64,000 bases of DNA. Source: Marasmitruncus massiliensis. Lineage in GTDB: Bacteria > Bacillota > Clostridia > Oscillospirales > Ruminococcaceae. Positions 7,596 through 15,483 of this stretch are shown here, piece by piece. Positions within the stretch are counted from its first letter, which is position 1. The number at the start of each line of letters is the position of its first letter. The notes beneath the pieces are model-generated. The model did not search any database and was not told the DNA's origin. It saw nothing but the letters and a program-made list of their open reading frames with translations. The translations under genes were made by a program, and so were the position numbers. The stretch is from assembly GCF_900186535.1 (NCBI RefSeq), contig NZ_FYDE01000004.1:496001-560000 (forward strand), given 5' to 3'.

Positions 7596-9017
7596 TTAAT
7601 TTTGTGGTGTGGGTTGCTTCTGGTCGTCAGCCCACACGGAGGTATGTATCTCAATATTGCCGCGCTTGGCACGCCAGACGCCTATGGCTGCCATAGCCAG
7701 CAGAGCCGCCACGTTGGTGATAGCTAAGGCGGGTGTCATGGATAGGCACGACTTCCAGAATACCACGATAAATCCGGATAGAGACAACACACAGACCGCG
7801 AAGTACAGCCCGTCGGGTATATGGAATCGGGATTTTTTCCATGCCTCGGGATACTTTCCAGGCAGCCTGATGAGTGCCACAAAGTTTAAAAAGGCAAAGA
7901 AGGAAGTAAAGAGCTGTACCATGTTGGTGATGACAGTAATGGAAAGACCAAAAATGATGGGGATAATGCCTAAGACGTACATGAAGGTCAGAATGAGAAC
8001 GCGGGAACCCTGGGCGTTCTTTTTTCCGAAGCTGGCGGGGAGCCAGCCGTCGTCGCAGGATTGCCCGATGGTGATGGCATTATAAGCAAAGCTGGAGTTC
8101 AGCGTGGACAGCAGCGCCATAATGGGGCCGCCGATGATGAAGAAATAAAACAGCCATGCGGGGAAGATACGCTGGGCGGCAAAGACCAGCGTCGTGGAGG
8201 CACCGTATTCGCTCACGCTCATAACGCCGACGCCGGCCATGGCCACGCCCACATACAGAACAGTCAGCGTGGGGGCGGACAGCAGCAGGACTACAGGAAT
8301 ATCCCGTTTGGCGTTCTTGGCGTCACGGCCATAGGCGGTGGTCATGTAATAACCCTGGCAGGAGTATACGAACAGCAGGACGGCACCGGTAAAGCCGCCG
8401 GAGATTTGTCCCCCGGTAAAGGTGATGCCCCAGCCGTTGATAAGAAAGTTGGGATCTGCAAAATCAAAGATTGGCAGCTTCATCTTGAAGATGCCCACAA
8501 TAGCGAAGAGGAGCAGGGCGGCAATGAGCAGCCATGTCATCAGCTTTTGCGCCTTTGCCATGACGTCTACGCCCAGCAGATTGACGACGAAGAAGAAGGT
8601 CAGCAGGGACACGCCTACGATAATGCGGGGTATGGTACCGCCCAGGGCAGGGATAATGTCACCAAAATAGGCGGATGCAGAGGCGCCGAACAAGGATAAA
8701 GACAGGCACTGGGTCAAATAGGCGAATGCAAAGATGCCGGAAGCGGTGGGACCGGCCAAATCGCACAGCATGGAGTAGTTTCCGCCGCCAAGGCGGAGGG
8801 TGGATGAGACAAAAACAAAGGGAAGGATCATAACGAACCCCATAATGATAGCCATGAAATAGGCAAGCCAGGCTGAATAGCCGGTCATTTTGATGGCGGG
8901 AACAATGAGTGTAATGACGCCGGCACCGATAACCTGCCCAATGGCCAGCGCGTAGAGTTCAATTCTTCCAAGTGTTCCGGACTTTGGTGCGGGTTCCTTG
9001 ATAATATTGACTGCCAT
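7596..9017 (-). CDS. APC-superfamily permease
   Basis: 473 residues with about 12 hydrophobic segments. The first helix has the APC substrate-site glycines (AIGQVIGAGVITLIVPAI, residues 26-43), and SSFAYNAITIGQSCDDGWLP lies before helix 9. The family imports amino acids, polyamines or related organic cations/anions with H+ or Na+. It lies between two sugar-acid-dehydratase-like genes, so its substrate is probably what they consume, which is unusual because sugar acids are normally imported by MFS, TRAP or gluconate-type carriers. The C-terminus is a short hydrophilic tail. Confidence 0.85.
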   Translation of the reverse strand: MAVNIIKEPAPKSGTLGRIELYALAIGQVIGAGVITLIVPAIKMTGYSAWLAYFMAIIMGFVMILPFVFVSSTLRLGGGNYSMLCDLAGPTASGIFAFAYLTQCLSLSLFGASASAYFGDIIPALGGTIPRIIVGVSLLTFFFVVNLLGVDVMAKAQKLMTWLLIAALLLFAIVGIFKMKLPIFDFADPNFLINGWGITFTGGQISGGFTGAVLLFVYSCQGYYMTTAYGRDAKNAKRDIPVVLLLSAPTLTVLYVGVAMAGVGVMSVSEYGASTTLVFAAQRIFPAWLFYFFIIGGPIMALLSTLNSSFAYNAITIGQSCDDGWLPASFGKKNAQGSRVLILTFMYVLGIIPIIFGLSITVITNMVQLFTSFFAFLNFVALIRLPGKYPEAWKKSRFHIPDGLYFAVCVLSLSGFIVVFWKSCLSMTPALAITNVAALLAMAAIGVWRAKRGNIEIHTSVWADDQKQPTPQN

Positions 9018-9160
9018 AACAAAAACCTCCTCATTTTTTCGCCCTATTTTGTGGTAATGCGGTAATATTGCGTTAGCAGAGGCTTATAGCGAAGGCTATC
9101 CTTGCCCCTTTTATTTTTACACCTTCTTCTAAACTCATAGCGACCTTCTCACGAGGGAGA

Positions 9161-10351
9161 TCATTCCACCACTTTGTAGAGACGCGCCTTGTCAATGGCC
9201 TCCTGCAGGAACTCGTTGCCGATGCCTGGCAAGTCGGGGATGGTGAAGTACCCGTTTTCGGGCTGGAGGTTGTGCTTGGTGAGGCCCAGACATGTGTCCA
9301 TCCGATTGCAGGTGTGATGCTCGTGAATGATGAAATTGGGGATAACGCACTCCAGATGCAGCGCCGCGTTGGTGGACAGTGGACTGCCTGCCACATGGAT
9401 TTGGATGCCTGCATCAAAAGCATGAGCCATGTCACAGATCTTCTTCACCTCGCTGATACCTCCGCAGTTGCCGATGTCGGGCTGGGCCAACTGCAGGAGA
9501 TTGCGCTTGAAGTACTCGGCATATTGCCAGCGGGAGAAGATGCGTTCGCCGTTGGCAATGGGCACGCTAGTGTATTTGGTGATATATTCCACCGTCTGGA
9601 CGGTAGGAGTGTTGGGCTCCTCGAAAGCCAGAATATGATACTTCTCGGCCAGCTTGCTCAATTGAACCGCGCCCAGAGCGTCGGGATAAGAGTGATTTTC
9701 CATGATGATGTCCACCTCGTCGCCAGCGGCCTCCCGGGCGGCTTTCATCCGGGCTTCCACCATCTTGAGCTTGGTAGGGGTAAGAAAGCCGGTGGTGTCC
9801 AGAAAATTCAGAGGTTTGCCCGCCTCATCCCGGTCGAAAAAGTCAATCTTGACAGCGTCAAAGCCCTCGGCCACGGCTAGCTTTACATTATAGGCGTAAT
9901 CTTCCGGCTTCACGGCCCAGAGGTGTTCGCTTACACCAACCTGACCCCAACCAAACTGCAGCTGGCTGGCATAGGCGCGGAGCTTGTCGCGAATTTTACC
10001 ACCCAGCAGCTGATAAACCGGAACATTAAAATACTTACCCTTGATATCCCAAAGTGCCACATCGATGGCGGCAATGCCAGAGAATACTACCGGGCCGCCA
10101 TTTTGGCCCCAGAAGGTCTTTTTATGCATGGTCTCCCAGATGAACTCGGTCCGCAGAGGATCCATACCGATAATCAGTTCCGCTAAGTCGCACACCATAC
10201 CGAATGCCGCAGAACCACCCACGCCATAGGCCATGCCGGCCTCGCCGTCACCGCATATGCCCGCATCGGTATGGATCCGGCAGCCGATAGGGCTGTTCAT
10301 TTTGCTATTTGCAGTGGGCAAGCGGAAGACCTCTACCTTGGCAATTTTCAT
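9161..10351 (-). CDS. Mandelate racemase/muconate lactonizing-type dehydratase (enolase superfamily), 2
   Basis: 396 residues from the ATG at 10351, which has AAGGAG 8 bases upstream (a longer frame to 10432 has no SD). Key residues: K168/D170 (VKID), E218 and H220 (MENHS), E244/E245 (FEEP), E269 (GER), D292 (PDIGNCGG) and H319 (QIHVAGS). These are the enolase-superfamily metal and acid-base positions, dehydratase-like. It is the first gene of the leftward operon, followed by the APC permease and the paralogue at 6322-7527. The two paralogues differ clearly, so they may act on two epimers or on consecutive substrates. Confidence 0.85.
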   Translation of the reverse strand: MKIAKVEVFRLPTANSKMNSPIGCRIHTDAGICGDGEAGMAYGVGGSAAFGMVCDLAELIIGMDPLRTEFIWETMHKKTFWGQNGGPVVFSGIAAIDVALWDIKGKYFNVPVYQLLGGKIRDKLRAYASQLQFGWGQVGVSEHLWAVKPEDYAYNVKLAVAEGFDAVKIDFFDRDEAGKPLNFLDTTGFLTPTKLKMVEARMKAAREAAGDEVDIIMENHSYPDALGAVQLSKLAEKYHILAFEEPNTPTVQTVEYITKYTSVPIANGERIFSRWQYAEYFKRNLLQLAQPDIGNCGGISEVKKICDMAHAFDAGIQIHVAGSPLSTNAALHLECVIPNFIIHEHHTCNRMDTCLGLTKHNLQPENGYFTIPDLPGIGNEFLQEAIDKARLYKVVE

Positions 10352-10403
10352 GCTCGTCACTCCTTGTTTGCTAATCGCTTGTTCAGTTGTTCGCCATGTA
10401 GTC

Positions 10404-10432
10404 AGCATATATATTTCCGTATGTAAAGTCAA
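10404..10432 (-). promoter_or_regulatory. Promoter of the enolase/permease operon
   Basis: On the - strand TTGACT (10427-10432) and TATGCT (10404-10409) have a 17-base spacer and lie about 55 bases before the ATG at 10351. Confidence 0.6.
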
Positions 10433-10502
10433 GTGAGATTTGTTATTTTTGTATGATATTAAGATTGTAGCTTTTAAATTTTGTTTATTTTCACTTTTGA
10501 AT

Positions 10503-10541
10503 GAGCCTCACTTTTCAAGTTTTTTTAGAAAAGTGAGGCTC
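10503..10541. repeat. Perfect 14-bp inverted repeat upstream of the operon
   Basis: GAGCCTCACTTTTC (10503-10516) is repeated inverted at 10528-10541, with an 11-base T-rich loop. It lies about 70 bases upstream of the operon promoter. It could be a terminator for rightward or leftward traffic or a regulator site. Confidence 0.5.
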
Positions 10542-10725
10542 CCAAACCTTATTGCTGGATTTACGATTTTGTGGTATGAATCTTCGGAAGAATTTGGTAT
10601 AATATCCCTAAATTCGACTGAGGTATATAAATCCTATATGATGCCGGGATCCCGTGTGTATACGACGTTCATCCAACGGTAGGCCATAGCAATTATCCTG
10701 CCAAGACTTGTCAAGCAATTTTTAA

Positions 10726-10986
10726 TATTTTGCTTCTTTCAGAGAAGAGCATAACAAACAAGGCCTGTTTCCAGACCTAAAAAAGTTTATTTGTTTATAC
10801 GTTGCTTATCGATTATTATGCCTTTACATTGAAGCAAGACGCAATCCGTCTTGTTTGGATGAAAGACTCAGGGAGCTATTATCAACCATAGGGATATATC
10901 AACAATATCAGCAAATTACAGATTTTATCTCGTGGTGTAATTCACCAGATGATGAAAGCACTGACACTACTGCCGTAGGCGTTTAG
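10726..10986 (+). pseudogene. Open frame without start codon, unrecognised remnant
   Basis: 87 codons open between TAA (10723) and TAG (10984-10986), with no ATG/GTG at a sensible place and no SD. The peptide (for example LKKFICLYVAYRLLCLYIEARRN) has coding-like composition, but I do not recognise it. It is most likely the 3' part of a lost gene. The rest of 10433-11119 shows only the promoter, the inverted repeat and AT-rich DNA; CATTATGTTTAATTTATTG at about 11082-11100 resembles the recurring intergenic element. Confidence 0.3.
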
Positions 10987-11119
10987 CGCTATATTCATAT
11001 ACCGAGGACAAGTCCAAATGCCTTGACTCCCCATGCAGGACTTTTATGACAATCAATAATGGTCATATATTTGAGATTCACATTATGTTTAATTTATTGA
11101 TCAAGGAGATGAAAATTAA

Positions 11120-11365
11120 ATGGAAAGCGAGATAAAACCAGGCCGATATCGCCATTTTAAGGGTAATGAGTATAACGTTTTATACATTGCCAAGCACTCC
11201 GAAACTCTGGAATCGATGGTTGTGTACCAGGCTTTATACGGGGATGGCGGAATCTGGGTGAGGCCCGCTTCCATGTGGAATGAAGAAGTTGAAATGGATG
11301 GCGCTATTTATAAAAGGTTTGAATACATAGATGAAAAAAATAATTTGTCCAATAATTGGTCTTGA
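11120..11365 (+). CDS. DUF1653-domain protein
   Basis: 81 residues with the DUF1653 core: GRYRHFKGNEYNVLYIAKHSETLE, then VVYQALYGDGGIWVRPASMWNE. AAGGAG lies about 12 bases before the ATG. The family is a small beta-rich protein common in cassette and phage contexts, without known activity. It has no promoter of its own that I can see and belongs to the rightward array. Confidence 0.85.
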   Translation: MESEIKPGRYRHFKGNEYNVLYIAKHSETLESMVVYQALYGDGGIWVRPASMWNEEVEMDGAIYKRFEYIDEKNNLSNNWS

Positions 11366-11415
11366 AAATAAAGATACTAATAGTTTTACAGAGTTAGGAT
11401 TGAGAAGAAAACAAG

Positions 11416-11440
11416 GCTCAATTATTTATATTTTGTGTGG
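11416..11440 (+). repeat. Partial intergenic element (AATTATTTATAT box)
   Basis: CTCAATTATTTATATTTTGTGTGG after the DUF1653 gene matches the right end of the recurring element (compare 13016-13037). The left hairpin half is not clear here. Confidence 0.35.
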
Positions 11441-11543
11441 AGCGCAACTTTGAATTGGCAGAAAGCAAACATTAGGTGATAAAATTCAAAGCGTCCATCC
11501 GTTAAAATTTAATGTATACTTCAAAATGTGAGGTGGAGAAATT

Positions 11544-12344
11544 GTGACAGACAAAAAAATCATAGTACAATTTACGATGCTGACATTTTGCATAGCCTAT
11601 CTTGTATCAGGTGCTTTAATTGCTCTTGGGCAATTCGGATATTCGGTTCATAATTGGGTTCACTCGTTACAGCAATTCGGGATGAATATTCCTTTTGCAA
11701 TCTACATTCTGTCGCCTGCTATTGCTTCCTATATCGTTCTAAAGAAAAATAACAAAATAGCAGATTTTAAGGAATGGTTGAAAACTGTTTTTTACGCCAA
11801 AAATAATATATCTCTCTATTTGTTCGTTGTTGCAGGGCTTGCACTGTATTTTTTGATACATATTGCAGTTTCAGGCCGCACGGAAATGGTGCTTCCATTT
11901 TATACGTTCTTCCTTTCCCTACCGGGTAATCTTTTTATCGGAGGTTTGGAGGAAGCTGGATGGACGTATATCATGCAGCCAGGGCTTGACAAAAAATTTG
12001 GTTATGTTTTATCTTGTGTCCTTGCCGGGATTATTTGGATCTTATGGCATATCCCGCTTTTCTTCATACCGGGGACAAATCACGGAGAAGGACTTATTAA
12101 CTTCTGGATGTTTGCCGTTCAATGTATGGCTTTTAGATTTTTCTTTGGAGCAATCTACAAAGTATCAGGAAAAGGCCATGTGTTTATGTGCGTATTATAC
12201 CACACCATGTTCAATGCGGCATCCCCCATCTTTGGCACCATGACTATGACTTGGGCGGGAACAATTGCCGCAAATGCTGTGATTGTTCTTGTTTCAATTG
12301 TAACCGTTGTGATATACGACAAAAAGAACAGGCGAATAGTATGA
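11544..12344 (+). CDS. CPBP-family intramembrane glutamic protease
   Basis: 266 residues with about eight membrane segments. The conserved CPBP (Abi/Rce1-like) motifs are present: EEAGW (residues 136-140), WHIPLFF (about 169-175) and HTMFN (about 220-224). These place the catalytic glutamates and histidines within the membrane. Bacterial CPBP proteins often give self-immunity to bacteriocins or process prenylated peptides. The GTG start follows AGGTGGAG. The stop codon overlaps the first bases of repeat copy E. Confidence 0.85.
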   Translation: MTDKKIIVQFTMLTFCIAYLVSGALIALGQFGYSVHNWVHSLQQFGMNIPFAIYILSPAIASYIVLKKNNKIADFKEWLKTVFYAKNNISLYLFVVAGLALYFLIHIAVSGRTEMVLPFYTFFLSLPGNLFIGGLEEAGWTYIMQPGLDKKFGYVLSCVLAGIIWILWHIPLFFIPGTNHGEGLINFWMFAVQCMAFRFFFGAIYKVSGKGHVFMCVLYHTMFNAASPIFGTMTMTWAGTIAANAVIVLVSIVTVVIYDKKNRRIV

Positions 12345-12436
12345 GCATATTCGATATTTGAAAGATCAAACTTAGTTGCGTATTATGTTTATGATGGCCG
12401 TTACGGGTAAGATCTAATTATTCATATTTGACGAAA
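12339..12436 (+). repeat. Recurring intergenic element, copy E
   Basis: GTATGAGCATATTC begins inside the CPBP stop codon region, GTTGCGTATTATGTTTATGATG follows at 12376-12397, and CTAATTATTCATATTTGACG ends it. Order and spacing match copies A and F. Confidence 0.5.
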
Positions 12437-12453
12437 GAAAATAGGTGAATACT

Positions 12454-12927
12454 ATGGTTGAAACAATATATTTTGCAGGTGGCTGTCTATGGGGTGTACA
12501 AGCATTTATCAAAACACTAAAAGGTGTTATTAATACTCAAGCAGGACGAGCAAATGGTTATTCAAATACTCTTGAAGGCGAGTATGATGGTTATGCTGAA
12601 TGCGTAAAAACAGTATTTGACCCTGAAATTGTAACTGTTTCTCAACTAATGGATTATTTTTTTGAGATTATAGATCCTTACAGTATGAATAGACAAGGTA
12701 ATGATGTGGGAAAAAAATACCGCACAGGCGTATATAGTAAAGTGCCTCGACATTTGGAAGATGCCAAGAATTATATAACAGAAAGAGCAGATAGGGACAA
12801 AATTGTAGTGGAAGTCCTTCCACTTATGAATTACGTTAAAAGTGCAGATGAACATCAAGATAGATTAGATAGATGCCCTAATGACTATTGTCATATTCCT
12901 AAAGAGTTATTACACAAATATTCATAA
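12454..12927 (+). CDS. msrA: Peptide-methionine (S)-S-oxide reductase
   Basis: 157 residues from the ATG at 12454 (AGGTGA just upstream; an in-frame GTG at 12445 is the alternative). The catalytic motif GGCLWG, equivalent to the usual GCFWG, lies at the N-terminus. YDGYAECVKTVFDP, YFFEIIDPYSMNRQGNDVGKKYRTGVY and RLDRCPNDYCHIP follow in family order. It repairs oxidised methionine with thioredoxin. It sits as a single gene between repeat copies E and F. The C-terminus is slightly shorter than in many MsrA proteins, but all motifs are there. Confidence 0.92.
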   Translation: MVETIYFAGGCLWGVQAFIKTLKGVINTQAGRANGYSNTLEGEYDGYAECVKTVFDPEIVTVSQLMDYFFEIIDPYSMNRQGNDVGKKYRTGVYSKVPRHLEDAKNYITERADRDKIVVEVLPLMNYVKSADEHQDRLDRCPNDYCHIPKELLHKYS

Positions 12928-12933
12928 CCCACT

Positions 12934-13037
12934 GTTATGAGCAAACTGGGCATTTCAAAAGAAAATGCGAGTTGCCCATAACGTTTAAAGTGTACTTTTT
13001 GTCGAGATAAAAATCCAATTATTTATATGACACACAG
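12934..13037 (+). repeat. Recurring intergenic element, copy F (best hairpin)
   Basis: Left arm GTTATGAGCAAACTGGGCA and right arm TGCGAGTTGCCCATAAC form a long imperfect hairpin. It is followed by GTTTAAAGTGTA and, about 35 bases on, CCAATTATTTATATGACACACAG. The first 17 bases differ from copy A at one position. The element starts 7 bases after the msrA stop. Confidence 0.6.
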
Positions 13038-13066
13038 TAAAAAAATTTATAAGGTAATAAATTATT

Positions 13067-13246
13067 ATGGCTTCTAATACAAATCTCACGCGAGAGATAG
13101 CGGTTCGGCTTATAAAAGGACAAGAAATAATATGCCCCAATTGCGGCAAAGAAAAGTTGCGTTCTCGCTATACTTATAAAAATCAGAATGTGGAGTATAT
13201 GTGTCCATCCTGTAAAGAGGTTTATCACCCAGCCAAGTTAATATAA
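13067..13246 (+). CDS. Small zinc-ribbon protein (59 aa)
   Basis: 59-residue frame, ATG at 13067, TAA at 13244-13246. It carries two cysteine pairs, CPNCGK and CPSCKE, 23 residues apart, the standard layout of a zinc ribbon. The N-terminus is hydrophilic (TREIAVRLIKGQEII). AAGG precedes the ATG at a rather long spacing. It lies directly after repeat copy F and 13 bases before the DUF1835 gene, so they are probably co-transcribed. It may bind nucleic acid or be a partner protein; no specific function can be given. Confidence 0.65.
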   Translation: MASNTNLTREIAVRLIKGQEIICPNCGKEKLRSRYTYKNQNVEYMCPSCKEVYHPAKLI

Positions 13247-13259
13247 CGAGGTGAATTCA

Positions 13260-14225
13260 ATGGTTAAAATTGTGTTCAGTGACAGCGCGGGCGGATGTTT
13301 AAAGCTGGCACAGCATTATGGTGAGGGAAAATACCGTGGCGGAGCAGTCGGAGTTATCATAAGTCATTCAGACGGCAGCAAACCGACAAAAACCGAGATT
13401 GAGAACGCACAGCGCCAACTTGGGGAAAAGGAACGCCGTGCTTGGGAAAAAGCTGTCCCCCTGGGCGGCGACTCTGCGGATGTGTTCAGTTTCAATCTTG
13501 TATGGAGCATTGGAAGTATCGGAGACAGCGGCGTTGGCATAGAACGCCTTGCCGCACTGGAGCGGCTTTTCAGCACCTATCCTGAGGATGTTGGAAAACC
13601 GGCTGCAGAAGAACTATATCTATCGGCCACAAAAAGTCTGGATGCTATCCGTAATCGGGCAGAGAATGGCGAGACTCTGCGTGTGTGGTATAGTAATCAA
13701 CCGGACGAAATATGTGGGTTATATTGGCTTATGAATCTGTTGAAAAGTTGGAAACAGTCCTCTATCAAGGTCGTCCTTGTCAAACTCCCGGAATGGGAAA
13801 TGGAAGAAGCAACGATTATCCGGCATAGCGGCTGGGGTGAGGTTGAACCGGGAAAGTGGCATAACTGTCTTGGTTTGCAAAAGGCTGTACCGGAAGCCTT
13901 GATCAATGCTATCGCTTCACGCTGGTCGGAACTTCAAAAAGAAAATGCGCCATTGCGTGCCGTCATAAACGGAAGACTGCAAAGTGTTCCCGAGAACTTT
14001 TATGATGATTTTATCCTACGTGAGATTGTTTTAGAAAAAAATGAATTCCGCGAAGCAAATTTGATTGGCAGAATTCTTGGGAAATATCAACTTGGCATTG
14101 GTGATGGCTGGTTGGCACTGCGTATCGAAGAAATGATTCGTGCAGAAAAGTTGGCAGTCGTCTCGTCTGCGCCGGAGGATGGACCAAGCTATCACCGGAT
14201 ACTGAAAAAAACGACTTGGAGATAA
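13260..14225 (+). CDS. DUF1835/DUF3658-domain protein
   Basis: 321 residues from the ATG at 13260 (an in-frame GTG at 13251 overlaps the SD GAGGTGA). The N-terminus VKIVFSDSAGGCLKLA is the DUF1835 signature. NLVWSIGSIGD and LRVWYSNQPDEICGLYWLMNLL are internal conserved blocks, and the C-terminal FILREIVLEKNEFREANLIGRILGKYQLGIGDGWLALRIEEMI is DUF3658-like. Function is unknown. It is part of the rightward array. Confidence 0.8.
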   Translation: MVKIVFSDSAGGCLKLAQHYGEGKYRGGAVGVIISHSDGSKPTKTEIENAQRQLGEKERRAWEKAVPLGGDSADVFSFNLVWSIGSIGDSGVGIERLAALERLFSTYPEDVGKPAAEELYLSATKSLDAIRNRAENGETLRVWYSNQPDEICGLYWLMNLLKSWKQSSIKVVLVKLPEWEMEEATIIRHSGWGEVEPGKWHNCLGLQKAVPEALINAIASRWSELQKENAPLRAVINGRLQSVPENFYDDFILREIVLEKNEFREANLIGRILGKYQLGIGDGWLALRIEEMIRAEKLAVVSSAPEDGPSYHRILKKTTWR

Positions 14226-14280
14226 TGAGCATTATATGAAACTTAGATTAAAGATGGACAATGTATCGGAGGAATAAGCC

Positions 14281-14694
14281 ATGCTTGAGAAAGCACCAAC
14301 TAATGAAGAAATGATTTCTTTAATTGGAGAATCCTTATTTGATGTATGGGTAAAGCTCACCAATTTAATTGAATCCAGATACGATATGGAGCGCCTTTGG
14401 AACAGCGGCGGGAAAAGATGGACATATGAGTATAAGTATCGCAGAGGCGGTAAAACTCTGTGTGCTTTATATGCGAAAGAAAATGTTCTTGGCTTTATGC
14501 TTATCTTCGGCAAAGATGAAAGAGCAAAATTTGAAGCAGACAGGAATAACTATTCATTGGAAGTGCAAAGGATTTATGATGAATCTACAACCTATCATGA
14601 CGGGAAATGGATGATGTTTGAGTTAACTGATGCATTGCTATTCTCAGACATGGAAAAATTATTAATGATTAAACGAAAACCCAACAAGAAATAG
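14281..14694 (+). CDS. DUF3788-family protein
   Basis: 137 residues: PTNEEMISLIGE start, then WNSGGKRWTYEYKYRRGGKTLCALYAKENVLGFMLIFGKDE, the core block of DUF3788. GGAGG is 9 bases before the ATG. A TAATGAGCATTAT motif (14222-14235), resembling the left end of the recurring element, lies between the previous stop and this gene. The family is small, soluble and of unknown function. Confidence 0.8.
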   Translation: MLEKAPTNEEMISLIGESLFDVWVKLTNLIESRYDMERLWNSGGKRWTYEYKYRRGGKTLCALYAKENVLGFMLIFGKDERAKFEADRNNYSLEVQRIYDESTTYHDGKWMMFELTDALLFSDMEKLLMIKRKPNKK

Positions 14695-14762
14695 CGTTTC
14701 GGCGGTATTGTAACAGGAACAGGCAGTTTAATCATCTATATGCCGATAAGGAGAGAATATCA

Positions 14763-15230
14763 ATGGTTCATTTAGTGTATTGCGATAATACCGGAAAACG
14801 TGGAGAACGTATGTTGGATAAAATTTTAATCGGAACAACCACAATGGTGATATGAGGTGCGGCAGGCCGAAAAATTCCTCATAGCAGAGTATTTGAAGGT
14901 GAAATTCTCTATTTTATGGAGAAGGGCACGGCTGAAATTTCTGCTTATGCAGCTGTAAAGTTCGTACGAAATTATGTAAAACTTACGGATGCCGAAATTG
15001 TAAAGACTCTTGCAGATAATCAATCAAAACTTAATTTAACAGATAAACAAAAAGTCCGCTGGCATAAAAAGTGCCTGTGCCTTGTAGAATTTGAAAAAGT
15101 TCAGCAGATTGATCCGCCATTTGCGTTTGATCACCAAGGCAACATGGACGATTGGCTGATCATTGAAAAAATTGAAGATGTGGTTGTTGGAACCAGCATT
15201 CCATACAACTATGAAAAGTCAAGGTTTTAA
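14763..15230 (+). pseudogene. ASCH-like domain gene interrupted by an in-frame TGA
   Basis: 156-codon frame from ATG (AAGGAG upstream) to TAA, broken only by TGA at 14853-14855 (codon 31). The protein reads MVHLVYCDNTGKRGERMLDK, then TTMVI-stop-GAAGRKIPHSRVFEGEILYFME, and continues with good coding character to IPYNYEKSRF. The stop lies where relatives have arginine, so a single CGA to TGA change explains it. An internal ATG at 14916 would give only the last 104 residues. ASCH/EVE-type folds bind nucleic acids, so RNA-related function is inferred for the intact gene. Readthrough or reassignment is not supported by anything else here. Confidence 0.65.
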
Positions 15231-15334
15231 ATGATGGGTATGTGGAATCCATGGCGAGGGTGTCATAAATATAGCGAACTGTACATAGCTATATTCTAAA
15301 TCAGCTCGCAGGGTTTTTGATAAGGCTAATAAAT

Positions 15335-15377
15335 AATAAAACCTTCAAAAGGATGTTAATCTCTTGAAGGTTTTATT
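15335..15377. terminator. Bidirectional intrinsic terminator
   Basis: Perfect 14-bp inverted repeat AATAAAACCTTCAA / TTGAAGGTTTTATT with a T-rich end on both strands. It closes the rightward gene array and the leftward DUF1648 gene. Confidence 0.75.
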
Positions 15378-15483
15378 CAATACAATTGTCATCTTGCAGC
15401 TAATCATTGCTAGATTTAGAACTTTTAAGCTGTGATGAAATTTTTGGGCAATGAATCTAGTAAAGAAATGAACTAAAGTGGTT

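Noticed and set aside
10440-10682. 80-codon + strand frame before the DUF1653 gene
   Set aside because: Runs through the 14-bp inverted repeat and AT-rich promoter DNA, with no SD and no conserved pattern.
14853-14855. Selenocysteine or stop-codon reassignment at the TGA in the ASCH-like gene
   Set aside because: Relatives have Arg rather than Cys or Sec at this place as far as I recall, and no hairpin typical of a bacterial SECIS is evident; other genes here use TGA as a normal stop.
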